Shown here: positions 17,055 through 25,703 of the stretch, piece after piece
How the letters are laid out: every line of letters starts with the position of its first letter
Position numbering within the stretch: position 1 is the first letter of the stretch
Source of the DNA: Tardiphaga sp. vice304
GTDB lineage: Bacteria > Pseudomonadota > Alphaproteobacteria > Rhizobiales > Xanthobacteraceae
Direction: 5' to 3'
Length of the DNA: 64,000 nucleotides
Assembly: GCF_007018905.1 (NCBI RefSeq)
Contig: NZ_CP041402.1
Location: 3,708,001-3,772,000 of the forward strand
Position numbers and translations under genes: made by a program
Notes under the pieces: model-generated
Told to the model about the DNA's origin: nothing
What the model saw: the letters and a program-made list of their open reading frames with translations, nothing else
The model's database searches: none

Positions 17055-18038
17055 TCAATCCAGCGAGATGTTCTGCGCCTTGATCACCTTCGACCACCGC
17101 GCCCGGTCCTCGTCAACGAATTCCGCGATCTGCGTCGGCGTCTTCGGGCGCAGCACCGGGAAGCCGATCTTCTCCAGCGAAGCGCGAAACGCCGGATCCT
17201 CCAGCGCGCGGTCCATGCTCGCCATGATCTTCTTCACGATGTCCTCCGGCAGCTTCGCCTGTCCGGCCAGGCCGAACCAGACGCCGACCTGATAGTCCGG
17301 ATAACCGCTTTCGATCACGGTCGGGACATCCGGCAGATCCGGACTGCGCTGCGCCGACGACACGCCGAGCGGGCGGAGCATGCCCGCTCTGACCGGCGGC
17401 AGCGCAGTGGACAGCGTGTCGAACATCACCTGGATATTGCCGGACAACAGATCGGTCAGCGCCGGTCCCGCGCCCTTGTAGGGGATGTGGGTCATGTCGA
17501 CACCGGCGATCTGCTTGAACATTTCTCCGGCGAGATGGATGGTGCCGCCGGTGCCGGCCGAGCCGAAATTGAGCTTGCCGGGATTGGCCTTGGCGTAGGC
17601 GACGAACTCCTGCACCGTCTTCGCCGGCACCGAAGGATGCACCTCCATCACCACCGGCAGGTCGGTCACAATCGTCAGCATGCGCAGATCCTTCTGCGCG
17701 TCATAGGGCAGCTTTTTGTAGAGCAGAGGGTTGAGCACCATGATCGACGCCGCCGTGACGAACAGCGTGTAGCCGTCGGGCTCGGCGCGCGACACGACCT
17801 CGGCCGCGATCGCGCCCTGCGCGCCCGGCTTGTTCTCGACCACGGTGGCCTGCTTGAGATCGCGGCCGAGATAGTCCGCGACCAATCGTGCCAGCACATC
17901 GGTCGGACCGCCGGCGGCATAGGGAACTACGAGCTTGATCGGCCGAACCGGATATTCCGCGGCGCGAACCGGCGTCGCCAGCATGAGGGCGACAAGCGCC
18001 CAGCACGAAATGAAGACGGAGCTGGCGCGTGATGTCAT
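17055..18038 (-). CDS. TctC/Bug-type tripartite tricarboxylate transporter substrate-binding protein
   Basis: A 327-residue periplasmic binding protein. A signal peptide (hydrophobic SVFISCWALVALMLATPVRA, cleavage near residue 26) precedes the Bug hallmark YPVRPIKLVVPYAAGGPTDVLARLVA. Later blocks KPGAQGAIAAEVVSRAEPDGYTL, FGSAGTGGTIHLAGEMFK and MTHIPYKGAGPALTDLLSG are all typical. The ligand is unknown; the family binds carboxylates and amides. No TctA or TctB membrane subunits are adjacent, so this is an orphan receptor, common in Bradyrhizobium-type genomes. Confidence 0.92.
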   Translation of the reverse strand: MTSRASSVFISCWALVALMLATPVRAAEYPVRPIKLVVPYAAGGPTDVLARLVADYLGRDLKQATVVENKPGAQGAIAAEVVSRAEPDGYTLFVTAASIMVLNPLLYKKLPYDAQKDLRMLTIVTDLPVVMEVHPSVPAKTVQEFVAYAKANPGKLNFGSAGTGGTIHLAGEMFKQIAGVDMTHIPYKGAGPALTDLLSGNIQVMFDTLSTALPPVRAGMLRPLGVSSAQRSPDLPDVPTVIESGYPDYQVGVWFGLAGQAKLPEDIVKKIMASMDRALEDPAFRASLEKIGFPVLRPKTPTQIAEFVDEDRARWSKVIKAQNISLD

Positions 18039-18108
18039 GGTTTCACCCGATGTCTTGTTTTTGTTGGCGGCAGACTAGCGAACGCCGAGGGGGACGCAAG
18101 CTGAGTCG

Positions 18109-18453
18109 TCAGCCCAGCCAGTATTTGCCGGCGACCATCACCAGCTCGCCGGACGCCACGCCGAAAAAGATCGATCGCTTCGACGCCATGAAAACGGCAA
18201 GGCCGACCGCGACGGCGCCGTAGCGCAACTCGGCGGGGATAGTGGCCAGCGCGCCGGGCGGCAAGACCAGGATCTGCGCGATGACGCCGGCGAGGATCGC
18301 GGTCGCCACCGCCCTCACCCACACCAGCAATTCGGATTCCTCGTCGACGCCGCCGCCGAGCCAGAGGCCGAGCATGCGCCAGACTTCATTGGGCAGAAAC
18401 CCTGCCAGCAGCAGCACGGCCAGCGCGTGCCAGTCTCCGATGAAGTCGCTCAT
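18109..18453 (-). CDS. azlD: AzlD-family branched-chain amino acid exporter small subunit
   Basis: A 114-residue hydrophobic protein with about three or four membrane segments (LAVLLLAGFLPNEVWRMLGLWL, VRAVATAILAGVIAQILVLPPGAL, YGAVAVGLAVFMA). The start at 18453 overlaps the azlC stop in ATGA, so the two are translationally coupled. AzlC/AzlD-type proteins export branched-chain amino acids or analogues. The ligand here is not shown by the sequence. Confidence 0.85.
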   Translation of the reverse strand: MSDFIGDWHALAVLLLAGFLPNEVWRMLGLWLGGGVDEESELLVWVRAVATAILAGVIAQILVLPPGALATIPAELRYGAVAVGLAVFMASKRSIFFGVASGELVMVAGKYWLG

Positions 18454-19190
18454 CGCCGTCGCCACCAGTGGACACCATAAGCGATGGAGCCGGCCGAGAC
18501 GCCGGAGATCATGATATCCACGCCGGTGTTGAGCAGCGAAACCAGCGGAAACAGCACCAGGCCGAGCACCAGCGCCACGACGTCGGACAATTGCTTGCAG
18601 TTGCGCGCGGTGGACAGCAGGAAGGCGAGAGGCGTCAGCAACAGGATGGCTGCGCCGAACAAAGGCGGCAGATTGGCCGCGAGGTGATAGCCGACCCAGG
18701 TCGCCAGCATCGCCTGCGCGACAAGGCCGGTGCCGAGCCCGTTGACGAAGGCGATGCGACGCTCGCGCGGCACCTGCGGCAGCAGGCGATAACATTCCAC
18801 CCACAGCGTCACCGCGATGAAATGCGTCGGCAGGATCAGCCTGCGCTTCGGGGTGTCCGGTGTGCGCAGCATCGGCAGCACCGAGACGACCATCGGAAAC
18901 AGCCGGATCGCGCTGACGCCCACGGCCAGCGCCGCCTGAACGACAGTGGCCCCGGAGCCGAGCGTCGAGATCAGAATGATCTGTGCCGGTCCGGCCCATA
19001 CGAACAGCGTCGAGGCCAGCGCCCACAGCAGGCTGAAACGCGTGTCATGCGCGAGTGCGCCGATGCCGACATAGGTGGCGAACAGCACCAGCGTCAGGAT
19101 CGTGGAAAAAATGGCACGCAGGCCGAGTGCATAGGCCTTTGCGCTGCCCTGCCAGTCCGTCGAGTCCAATGCCGGCAGTGCCACGAGCAA
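18450..19190 (-). CDS. azlC: AzlC-family branched-chain amino acid permease
   Basis: A 246-residue membrane protein with about seven hydrophobic segments. The N-terminal KAYALGLRAIFSTILTLVLFATYVGIGALA and the conserved FVWAGPAQIILISTLGSGATVVQAALAVGVSAIRLFPM block (about residues 63-100) match AzlC. It pairs with AzlD, whose start overlaps this stop by four bases. The predicted role is export of branched-chain amino acids across the inner membrane. Confidence 0.88.
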   Translation of the reverse strand: MLVALPALDSTDWQGSAKAYALGLRAIFSTILTLVLFATYVGIGALAHDTRFSLLWALASTLFVWAGPAQIILISTLGSGATVVQAALAVGVSAIRLFPMVVSVLPMLRTPDTPKRRLILPTHFIAVTLWVECYRLLPQVPRERRIAFVNGLGTGLVAQAMLATWVGYHLAANLPPLFGAAILLLTPLAFLLSTARNCKQLSDVVALVLGLVLFPLVSLLNTGVDIMISGVSAGSIAYGVHWWRRR

Positions 19191-19338
19191 CCTTTGCGAT
19201 TTTTCCTACGCCGTCTCATGGGCGGCAAAGCCGGCCCCGGTCAAGCCGGCGATTTACCTTAAGAAACAGTTTACCGCGCCTCGGCTTCTCAAAGTGACGC
19301 TACCTGAGGTAGTTCTAGCGGTAACCTGGGGTGATGCC

Positions 19339-19698
19339 ATGCTCGATCGACGCAGTACATTCCGCAGCCGAGTATATTATGGAGGGAGCGTCGCGTTCAA
19401 CGAACGTCGCTCGAAACTTGACTGCACCATTCGCAATTACTCGGATCGCGGTGCCTTGGTCGATCTCGGCAACGTCGATCTTCTGGCGGGTGAATTCGAT
19501 CTCACCATCCCTCACAAAGGCCTCGCCTTCCGGGCACGCCTGATATGGCGGCGCTCCGGTCGCGCGGGCTTTGCTTTTCGCGATCATCGAAGCGTCCCCA
19601 CGCAGATGACGCTAAACTGGGCGTTGCGCGTTCGAGCCATGGAGCGCGCCAACAAGGCACTGACGCGACGCGTCGAGCAACTGAGCTGCGAGCGCTGA
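19339..19698 (+). CDS. PilZ-domain protein
   Basis: A 119-residue single-domain protein. The PilZ c-di-GMP signature is present in relaxed form: the basic LDRRSTFRSRVYYGG near the N-terminus and NYSDRGALVDL (about residues 30-40) in place of the D/NxSxxG motif. RLIWRRSGRAGFAFRD is the usual C-terminal strand pair. The ATG at 19339 gives the motif at the expected distance; a GTG at 19294 is an alternative. The C-terminal 30 residues form a likely coiled helix. It is probably a c-di-GMP receptor; the partner is unknown. Confidence 0.82.
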   Translation: MLDRRSTFRSRVYYGGSVAFNERRSKLDCTIRNYSDRGALVDLGNVDLLAGEFDLTIPHKGLAFRARLIWRRSGRAGFAFRDHRSVPTQMTLNWALRVRAMERANKALTRRVEQLSCER

Positions 19699-19700
19699 TT

Positions 19701-20657
19701 TCAGCCCCGGTTGCGCAGCACCAGGCACGCCTGGCCGATGCGCTGGATCTGATGGCAGAGTGCGTCGGCGGCGGCCCGCGTGTCCTCGCCGATCCGCACC
19801 TGGTAGAACATCCGCGTGCCCCGGCTGCGCAACACCCCGCCGTGCAGATTGGGATCGCGATCGCCGATCAGCGGGCGCAGCCGCACCATGGCGCGGGCAT
19901 AGCTTGCCAGCGCGCGGTCGCGGTTGAAGCCGGCGGCGAGCTGCACGCCCCACGCGCGCGCCTCGCCGAGTTTCACGCGAGCTTCGAGTTGCGTCACGAA
20001 CGGATTGGGCGCGCGTTGCAGCAGCGCCATCAATTCGCGACAGCTCGAGCTGCGCGACCGCTCCGGCGCCCGGCCATTGCGACCAGCCGCCTGCCAGTCC
20101 TCGACCGTCGCACCGGTGATCGCGGAGACGTAGTTGCGGGTCTCGAACGGCATATAGCCTTTGCCGTCCAGCCATTCCTGCACGCGGCGCGGCCCGGCAT
20201 TGTAGGCGGCGGCGGCGAGGCCGAGATTGCCGAATTGCGCGCGCAGCTCGCTGAGAAATTCCGCCGACTTCGGCAGCGCCTGCACCGGATCGAACGGATC
20301 CAGCAGCCGGCGCTCATTCGCGGTGCCCGGCATGAATTGCGCGATGCCCTGCGCGCGCTGACCGCTGCGGGTCACGGGACCGACGGCGTTGGATTGAAAC
20401 CGGCTCTCCTGCCAGATCACGCGGGCAAAGAATTCCAGCGGCAGCTCGTTGGCGCGGGCGGCGGATTCGATCATCAGGCACATCGACTCGCGGGTGTCGG
20501 TCATGCGCGAAACATCCGGCGCCGCCGCCGGCATCATGCGATCCGCGCCGGGCTTGGCAAGTTCGCTTGACGGCAGTGCCTCCTGCGCCTGCGACGGCGT
20601 GCCAAGCATCATGGCGATGCAAAGAATGCGGCCAAGGATCGCAAGGGGGCGGTTCAT
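19701..20657 (-). CDS. lytic transglycosylase (SLT family), exported
   Basis: A 318-residue protein with a signal peptide (LAILGRILCIAMMLGTPSQAQ, about residues 4-24). The SLT domain has the catalytic glutamate in ARVIWQESRFQSNAVGP (about 81-97), then GQRAQGIAQFMPGTA, FGNLGLAAAAYNAGPRRVQEWL and ETRNYVSAITG, all diagnostic. It cleaves peptidoglycan to 1,6-anhydromuropeptides in the periplasm. The last 100 residues (from PFVTQLEARVKLGEARAWGV) resemble a SPOR-like repeat. The stop lies 2 bases from the convergent PilZ gene stop. Confidence 0.88.
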   Translation of the reverse strand: MNRPLAILGRILCIAMMLGTPSQAQEALPSSELAKPGADRMMPAAAPDVSRMTDTRESMCLMIESAARANELPLEFFARVIWQESRFQSNAVGPVTRSGQRAQGIAQFMPGTANERRLLDPFDPVQALPKSAEFLSELRAQFGNLGLAAAAYNAGPRRVQEWLDGKGYMPFETRNYVSAITGATVEDWQAAGRNGRAPERSRSSSCRELMALLQRAPNPFVTQLEARVKLGEARAWGVQLAAGFNRDRALASYARAMVRLRPLIGDRDPNLHGGVLRSRGTRMFYQVRIGEDTRAAADALCHQIQRIGQACLVLRNRG

Positions 20658-20733
20658 CAAGTCCTGGGCTTCTTGACAGCGGGATCGCAGCCGATAGCTA
20701 TGGATCAAATGCGGCGGAAGCGGGAGAGACGGC

Positions 20734-21660
20734 ATGGACGAGACTGCGCAAGGCTTTGCAGCCGACGACGACGTGCCGATCCCCTATATGGCGCGTACCC
20801 GCGAGTATTATCGCGCGATCGGTTACGATACGCCTTACCGCTGGGCCCATCACAGTGACGCGCCGTTCCAGCCGCTGCAGAAGCCGCTGGCACAATCGCG
20901 CGTCGCCATCATCACCACGGCGGCGCCGTTCGATCCCGCGCGCGGCGATCAGGGTCCCGGTGCGGCGTATAATGGCGGCGCCAAATTCTATTCGGTGTAT
21001 GACGGCGACAGCTCGCAGACGCACGACCTGCGCATCTCGCACATCGCCTATGACCGCGTGCACACGACCGCGACCGACAGCAATAGCTGGTTCCCGCTGC
21101 CCGCGCTGCATCGGCTTGCCGCGTCCGGGCGGATCGGCAAGATCGCGCCGCGCTTTTATGGTGCGCCGACCAACCGCAGCCACCGCGTCACCACGGAGAC
21201 CGACGCGCCGGAGATTCTGGCGCGCTGCCGCGCCGACCGTGTCGATGTCGCCGTACTGGTGCCGAATTGCCCGGTCTGCCACCAGACCATCAGCCTGACC
21301 GCCCGGCATCTGGAGGCAAACGGCATCGCCACGGTGGTGATGGGCTGCGCCAAGGACATCGTCGAGCACGCCGCCGTGCCGCGCTTCCTGTTCAGCGATT
21401 TCCCGCTCGGCAATGCCGCCGGCCGACCGCACGACGCGGCATCGCAGGACTTCACCTTGGACCTGGCGATGCGCGTGCTGGAATCCGCGGTGGGACCGCA
21501 GACCACCGTGCAATCGCCGCTGCGCTGGGCTTTGGATGCCGCATGGAAGCGCGATTACAACAATGTCGCGCTGCTTTCGCCGGCTGAACTGGCGCGGCGC
21601 CGGGCCGAGTTCGACGCCCAAAAGGCCGTCGCCCGAACGCTGCGAGAGCCCGCGGCCTGA
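20734..21660 (+). CDS. glycine/sarcosine/betaine reductase selenoprotein B-like protein (cysteine form)
   Basis: A 308-residue protein related to the GrdB/PrdB family. The N-terminal VPIPYMARTREYYRAIGYDTPYRWAHHSDAPF and the LRISHIAYDRVHTTATDSNSWFPLPAL block are family features. Anaerobic relatives carry a selenocysteine redox motif; here the likely equivalent is CPVCHQT (about residues 184-190), with ordinary cysteines and no in-frame TGA. The other reductase subunits are absent. The function in this aerobic setting is unknown; it may be a thiol-dependent reductase. Confidence 0.75.
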   Translation: MDETAQGFAADDDVPIPYMARTREYYRAIGYDTPYRWAHHSDAPFQPLQKPLAQSRVAIITTAAPFDPARGDQGPGAAYNGGAKFYSVYDGDSSQTHDLRISHIAYDRVHTTATDSNSWFPLPALHRLAASGRIGKIAPRFYGAPTNRSHRVTTETDAPEILARCRADRVDVAVLVPNCPVCHQTISLTARHLEANGIATVVMGCAKDIVEHAAVPRFLFSDFPLGNAAGRPHDAASQDFTLDLAMRVLESAVGPQTTVQSPLRWALDAAWKRDYNNVALLSPAELARRRAEFDAQKAVARTLREPAA

Positions 21661-21770
21661 TTCCAGACGCAGGACAATCCTGCGTTTACGTTAACAGCGC
21701 ATCGAAGCCGCCTCGATCTTCCTTGCTGCGCGGAACTCGCTAGTGTCCCGTTCGAAACGGGGAACGCATC

Positions 21771-22124
21771 ATGGACGAGCGGCGCAAAGGGATGCGTGAT
21801 GGGGTGATCTTTGGCGGCATCGCGTCCAGCGATGCCAAGACGCCGAAAGAATGCGTGATACGCGATATTTCCGAGCGTGGCGCCCGGCTCGAATTCAAGA
21901 GCGGCGCGCGCTTGCCCAAGGACCGGATTCAGCTTGCGATCGCCCGCAAGGGCAAGTCGTTCCTGGCGAAAATCATCTGGTGGCGCGACAATATCGTCGG
22001 CGTCGCGTTCACCGATCCCGCCGACCAGGCGCTGCCGGAGTCGGATCTCGCGGAGCGGCTGCGCAAAAGCGAGAAGAAGAAACGCCAGTTGCAGCGCCGG
22101 ATCAACGATCTGCTGGGGCAGTAA
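21771..22124 (+). CDS. PilZ-domain protein
   Basis: A 117-residue protein, the second small PilZ gene within 3 kb. The N-terminus has DERRKGMRDGVIFGG (the RxxxR-like basic motif) and the canonical DISERGARLEF (about residues 32-42) is the D-x-S-x-x-G strand that binds c-di-GMP. KIIWWRDNIVGVAF is the final strand pair. A Lys/Arg-rich C-terminal helix (LRKSEKKKRQLQRRINDLLGQ) may mediate partner or nucleic-acid binding. Confidence 0.88.
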   Translation: MDERRKGMRDGVIFGGIASSDAKTPKECVIRDISERGARLEFKSGARLPKDRIQLAIARKGKSFLAKIIWWRDNIVGVAFTDPADQALPESDLAERLRKSEKKKRQLQRRINDLLGQ

Positions 22125-22130
22125 TTGAAA

Positions 22131-22272
22131 CTGTCGTTCCGGGGCGCGAGCGCATCAGCGCGAGCGAACCTCAGCCACTCCAATTGGAGCGGCGGGGAAC
22201 CTCGATATGGCACGATGAACATTTCCAGATTCCGGGTTCGCTCGAGCTTCGCTCTCGCGCCACGGAATGACA
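22131..22272. repeat. palindromic repeat, CATTCCGGGGCGCG family, copy 1
   Basis: The outer arms CTGTCGTTCCGGGGCGCGAG (22131-22150) and CTCTCGCGCC-ACGGAATGACAG (22251-22272) pair with few mismatches. The middle holds a module with the palindrome CCACTCCAATTGGAG, followed by GGGGAACCTCGA. Related copies are at 43449-43570 and 56949-57095; the inner module is inverted in the last one. There is no ORF. Confidence 0.85.
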
Positions 22273-22285
22273 GCTCAACTCAAAC

Positions 22286-22320
22286 CAAAAAGGCCGGCGA
22301 TTTCTCGCCAGCCTTTTCGT
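22286..22320 (-). terminator. terminator of clpA (minus strand)
   Basis: Read on the minus strand, AAAAGGCTGGCGA-GAAA-TCGCCGGCCTTTTT forms a GC-rich stem with a GAAA loop, one mismatch and a terminal T run. It begins 20 bases after the clpA stop. Confidence 0.85.
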
Positions 22321-22339
22321 TTGACAGGCTTCGCGCTGC

Positions 22340-24748
22340 CTAGGCCTTCAAGGGCTCCTTCGCCGGACCCTTCGATCCGCCGGGACCGCCCGTTTTCGGC
22401 TTGCGCGCGGTGGCGCGCTTGCCCGGCAGCTTCTCGGGCTTCGGCGTCACCGGGCCATCGACATATTCGAAGCCGATGCGCTCCTGCGCGACACCGAGCA
22501 CGGCCTCGTCGGAAACCAGCACCACGCGGACGTGGCCGCCGTCCTTCAGCTTGCCGAACAGCAGTTCATCGGCCAGCGGCTTCTTGATGTGCTCCTGGAT
22601 CACGCGGCCCATCGGACGCGCGCCCATCTGCTCGTCATAGCCGTGCGTGACCAGCCAGGCCTTGGCGGGCTCGGACAGTTCGATCGTGACATCGCGGTCG
22701 GCCAGTTGGGCCTCGAGCTGCAGCACGAACTTCTCCACCACCATGCCGATCACGTCCGCATTGAGATGCGCGAACGAGACGATGGCATCGAGACGATTGC
22801 GGAATTCCGGCGCAAACTGCCGGTTGATCGCCTCGTGGTCCTCGCCTTCCCGCTTGCTGCGCGTGAAGCCGAAGGCCGCCTTCGCCATGTCGGCGGCGCC
22901 GGCATTGGTGGTCATGATCAAAATCACGTTGCGGAAGTTGACCTGCTTACCGTTGTGGTCGGTCAGCCTGCCGTGATCCATGATCTGCAGCAGCACGTTG
23001 TACAGATCGGGATGCGCCTTCTCGATTTCGTCGAGCAGCACCACGCAATGCGGATGCTGGTCGACGCCGTCGGTCAAAAGGCCGCCCTGGTCGAAGCCGA
23101 CATAGCCGGGAGGCGCGCCGATCAGGCGCGATACCGTATGCCGCTCCATGTATTCGGACATGTCGAAGCGGATCAGCTCGACGCCGAGCGAGGCAGCGAG
23201 TTGCTTGGCCACTTCGGTCTTGCCGACGCCGGTCGGGCCCGAGAACAAATAGGAGCCGATCGGCTTCTCCGGTTCACGCAAGCCGGCACGCGCCAGCTTG
23301 ATCGATGCCGACAAGGCCTCGATGGCGTTGTCCTGCCCGAACACCACGCGCTTCAGCGTGGTCTCGAGATGACGCAGCACCTCGGCATCGTCCTTCGACA
23401 CGCTCTTGGGCGGGATCCGCGCCATCGTCGCGATCGTGGTCTCGATCTCCTTGATGCCGATCGTCTTCTTGCGCTTGTTCTCGGCCACCAGCATCTGCGC
23501 CGCACCCGACTCATCGATCACGTCGATGGCCTTGTCCGGCAGCTTGCGGTCGTGGATATAGCGCGACGACAATTGCACCGCCGCCTCGATCGCCTCGTTG
23601 GTGTATTTGAGCTTGTGATAGTCCTCGAAATACGGCTTCAGGCCCTTCAGGATCGCGATCGCATCCTCGATGGTCGGCTCGTTGACGTCGATCTTCTGGA
23701 ACCGGCGCACCAAGGCGCGGTCCTTCTCGAAGTGCTGACGGTATTCCTTGTAAGTGGTCGAGCCCATGCAGCGAATACCGCCTGAAGCCAGGGCAGGCTT
23801 GAGCAGATTCGAAGCATCCATCGCGCCACCGGAGGTGGCGCCGGCGCCGATCACGGTATGGATCTCGTCGATGAACAGGATCGCATTCGGATGCGCCTCG
23901 AGTTCCTTGAGCACCTGCTTCAGGCGTTCCTCGAAGTCGCCGCGGTAGCGCGTGCCGGCCAGCAGCGTGCCCATGTCCAGCGAGAACACGGTGGCCGCCG
24001 CCAGCACTTCCGGCACGTCGGAATCGACGATCCGCTTGGCCAGGCCTTCGGCGATCGCGGTCTTGCCGACACCGGCTTCGCCGACGAACAGCGGATTGTT
24101 CTTCTGGCGACGGCACAGCACCTGGATCGCACGGTTGATCTCGGCACTGCGTCCGATCACCGGGTCGATCTTGCCGTCCCGCGCCTTCTTGTTGAGGTTG
24201 ACGCAATAGGTATCGAGCGCCTCGCCCTTCTTCTTGGACTCGTCGCCGCCCTTGGCCGTCTCGGTTTCCTCGTCGACGCCGCGCACCGGGCGGGCTTCGG
24301 AAACGCCCGGACGCTTGGCGATGCCGTGGCTGATGTAATTGACCGCGTCGTAGCGCGTCATGTCCTGCTCCTGCAGGAAATACGCGGCGTGGCTCTCCCG
24401 CTCGGCGAAGATCGCGATCAGCACGTTGGCGCCGGTCACTTCCTCGCGGCCGGACGACTGCACATGGATCACCGCGCGCTGGATCACGCGCTGGAAACCG
24501 GCGGTCGGCTTGGCGTCGTCGGCGCCGTCCGTCACCAGGTTTTCGAATTCGGTTTCGAGATAGTTCACCAGGCTGGTGCGCAGCTTGTCGAGATCGACGC
24601 TGCAGGCCCGCATAACTGCCGACGCGTCGGAATCATCCACCAGCGACAGCAGCAGATGTTCCAGCGTGGCGTATTGGTGATGACGCTCATTCGCAATCGA
24701 GAGAGCGCGATGCAGCGATTGTTCGAGGCTTTGTGAAAAAGTTGGCAT
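22340..24748 (-). CDS. clpA: ATP-dependent Clp protease ATP-binding subunit ClpA
   Basis: An 802-residue AAA+ unfoldase. The N-terminal Clp repeat domain ([20 protein letters not shown]) is followed by two ATPase modules with Walker A motifs GEAGVGKT (first module) and GPTGVGKTE (second), and Walker B/sensor segments such as [19 protein letters not shown] and [14 protein letters not shown]. ClpA feeds substrates to ClpP. The C-terminus has an extra Lys/Pro/Gly-rich tail of about 35 residues, common in this group. clpS, its adaptor, lies 257 bases upstream on the same strand; that gap shows no ORF. Confidence 0.97.
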   Translation of the reverse strand: MPTFSQSLEQSLHRALSIANERHHQYATLEHLLLSLVDDSDASAVMRACSVDLDKLRTSLVNYLETEFENLVTDGADDAKPTAGFQRVIQRAVIHVQSSGREEVTGANVLIAIFAERESHAAYFLQEQDMTRYDAVNYISHGIAKRPGVSEARPVRGVDEETETAKGGDESKKKGEALDTYCVNLNKKARDGKIDPVIGRSAEINRAIQVLCRRQKNNPLFVGEAGVGKTAIAEGLAKRIVDSDVPEVLAAATVFSLDMGTLLAGTRYRGDFEERLKQVLKELEAHPNAILFIDEIHTVIGAGATSGGAMDASNLLKPALASGGIRCMGSTTYKEYRQHFEKDRALVRRFQKIDVNEPTIEDAIAILKGLKPYFEDYHKLKYTNEAIEAAVQLSSRYIHDRKLPDKAIDVIDESGAAQMLVAENKRKKTIGIKEIETTIATMARIPPKSVSKDDAEVLRHLETTLKRVVFGQDNAIEALSASIKLARAGLREPEKPIGSYLFSGPTGVGKTEVAKQLAASLGVELIRFDMSEYMERHTVSRLIGAPPGYVGFDQGGLLTDGVDQHPHCVVLLDEIEKAHPDLYNVLLQIMDHGRLTDHNGKQVNFRNVILIMTTNAGAADMAKAAFGFTRSKREGEDHEAINRQFAPEFRNRLDAIVSFAHLNADVIGMVVEKFVLQLEAQLADRDVTIELSEPAKAWLVTHGYDEQMGARPMGRVIQEHIKKPLADELLFGKLKDGGHVRVVLVSDEAVLGVAQERIGFEYVDGPVTPKPEKLPGKRATARKPKTGGPGGSKGPAKEPLKA

Positions 24749-25005
24749 TCCGCGTCCTCTTTGGCCCCCATCATCATGATGGGCGTTGCCGCCTCAGGCA
24801 ACAAGAACCTTTCTCACATATAGGTATGCAAGCTTGTGGCGAAAGGTCGGTTCCGTTGGCGTGTCGTTTTGCCCGCAGCCGGCAAGCTTCCTGCGCCGGC
24901 ATCGTCGATGCGGTGCCGGCCCACAGGCCATCCCGCAGGCGCCTGCCTGAAACAATACAAATCCCGTTCCCGTTCGGGGACTCAAATCGAAGCAACCGGC
25001 AGAGG

Positions 25006-25404
25006 TTACTTCTTTTCCATCACGCATTGCAAAGGATGCTGGTGCTTGCGGGCGAAGTCCATCACCTGCGTCACCTTGGTCTCGGCGATTTCGTAGGTGA
25101 ACACGCCGCACTCGCCGATACCGTGGTGGTGGACATGCAACATGATTTCGGTCGCCGCCTCGACGTTTTTCTGGAAGAATTTTTCCAGCGCGTGAACGAC
25201 GAATTCCATCGGCGTGTAGTCATCGTTCAGGATCAGCACCCGGTAGAGATTGGGGCGCTTGCTCTTCGGCTTTACCTTGGTGATGACCGATGCGTTCGGC
25301 CCACCGGGCGTTCCCGACCGGTTATCCTCGCCGGCCATCCGAACGGGATCTGAGGCGGCCATCGGCGGGCCCAACGGATTTAATTCTGAGGTTATCTGCA
25401 ACAT
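25006..25404 (-). CDS. clpS: ATP-dependent Clp protease adaptor ClpS
   Basis: A 132-residue adaptor with a 45-residue flexible N-terminus. The core has the N-degron pocket features [21 protein letters not shown] (about residues 53-73), the [20 protein letters not shown] block and a C-terminal [11 protein letters not shown]. It delivers N-end-rule substrates to ClpA. The start is uncertain: 25404 gives MLQITSELN, and an internal ATG at 25362 would shorten the disordered tail by 14 residues; neither has a convincing ribosome-binding site. Confidence 0.93.
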   Translation of the reverse strand: MLQITSELNPLGPPMAASDPVRMAGEDNRSGTPGGPNASVITKVKPKSKRPNLYRVLILNDDYTPMEFVVHALEKFFQKNVEAATEIMLHVHHHGIGECGVFTYEIAETKVTQVMDFARKHQHPLQCVMEKK

Positions 25405-25703
25405 GGCGTGTCGTCGAAATCTCCGAAGGAGTGGGCGGCACCGTCGCAGCCCGAAATGGCAGCGCCTTGTCGGCCGGCCGACGAAACGAATATGGGTTTC
25501 GTACCGGCTCTCTGCAAGCATACCCGACCACCGCCAGCGGCAAAACCCCGGGGACCCCGTTCACCCCCGGTTAACGTTCAAGGCCAAACGACCACAACCT
25601 TTTGGATAAATAGAGGGCTTTTTTACGAAATCCCGGGGCAGGATTTACCGTCTGTTTAACCGCAGCCTGCGACATCTCCGTATCTTCAATCGCGGCGGTA
25701 TTC

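Noticed and set aside
17055..19190. A complete tripartite tricarboxylate transporter formed by the TctC gene and the next two membrane genes
   Set aside because: The membrane genes are AzlC and AzlD, not TctA and TctB, by size and sequence.
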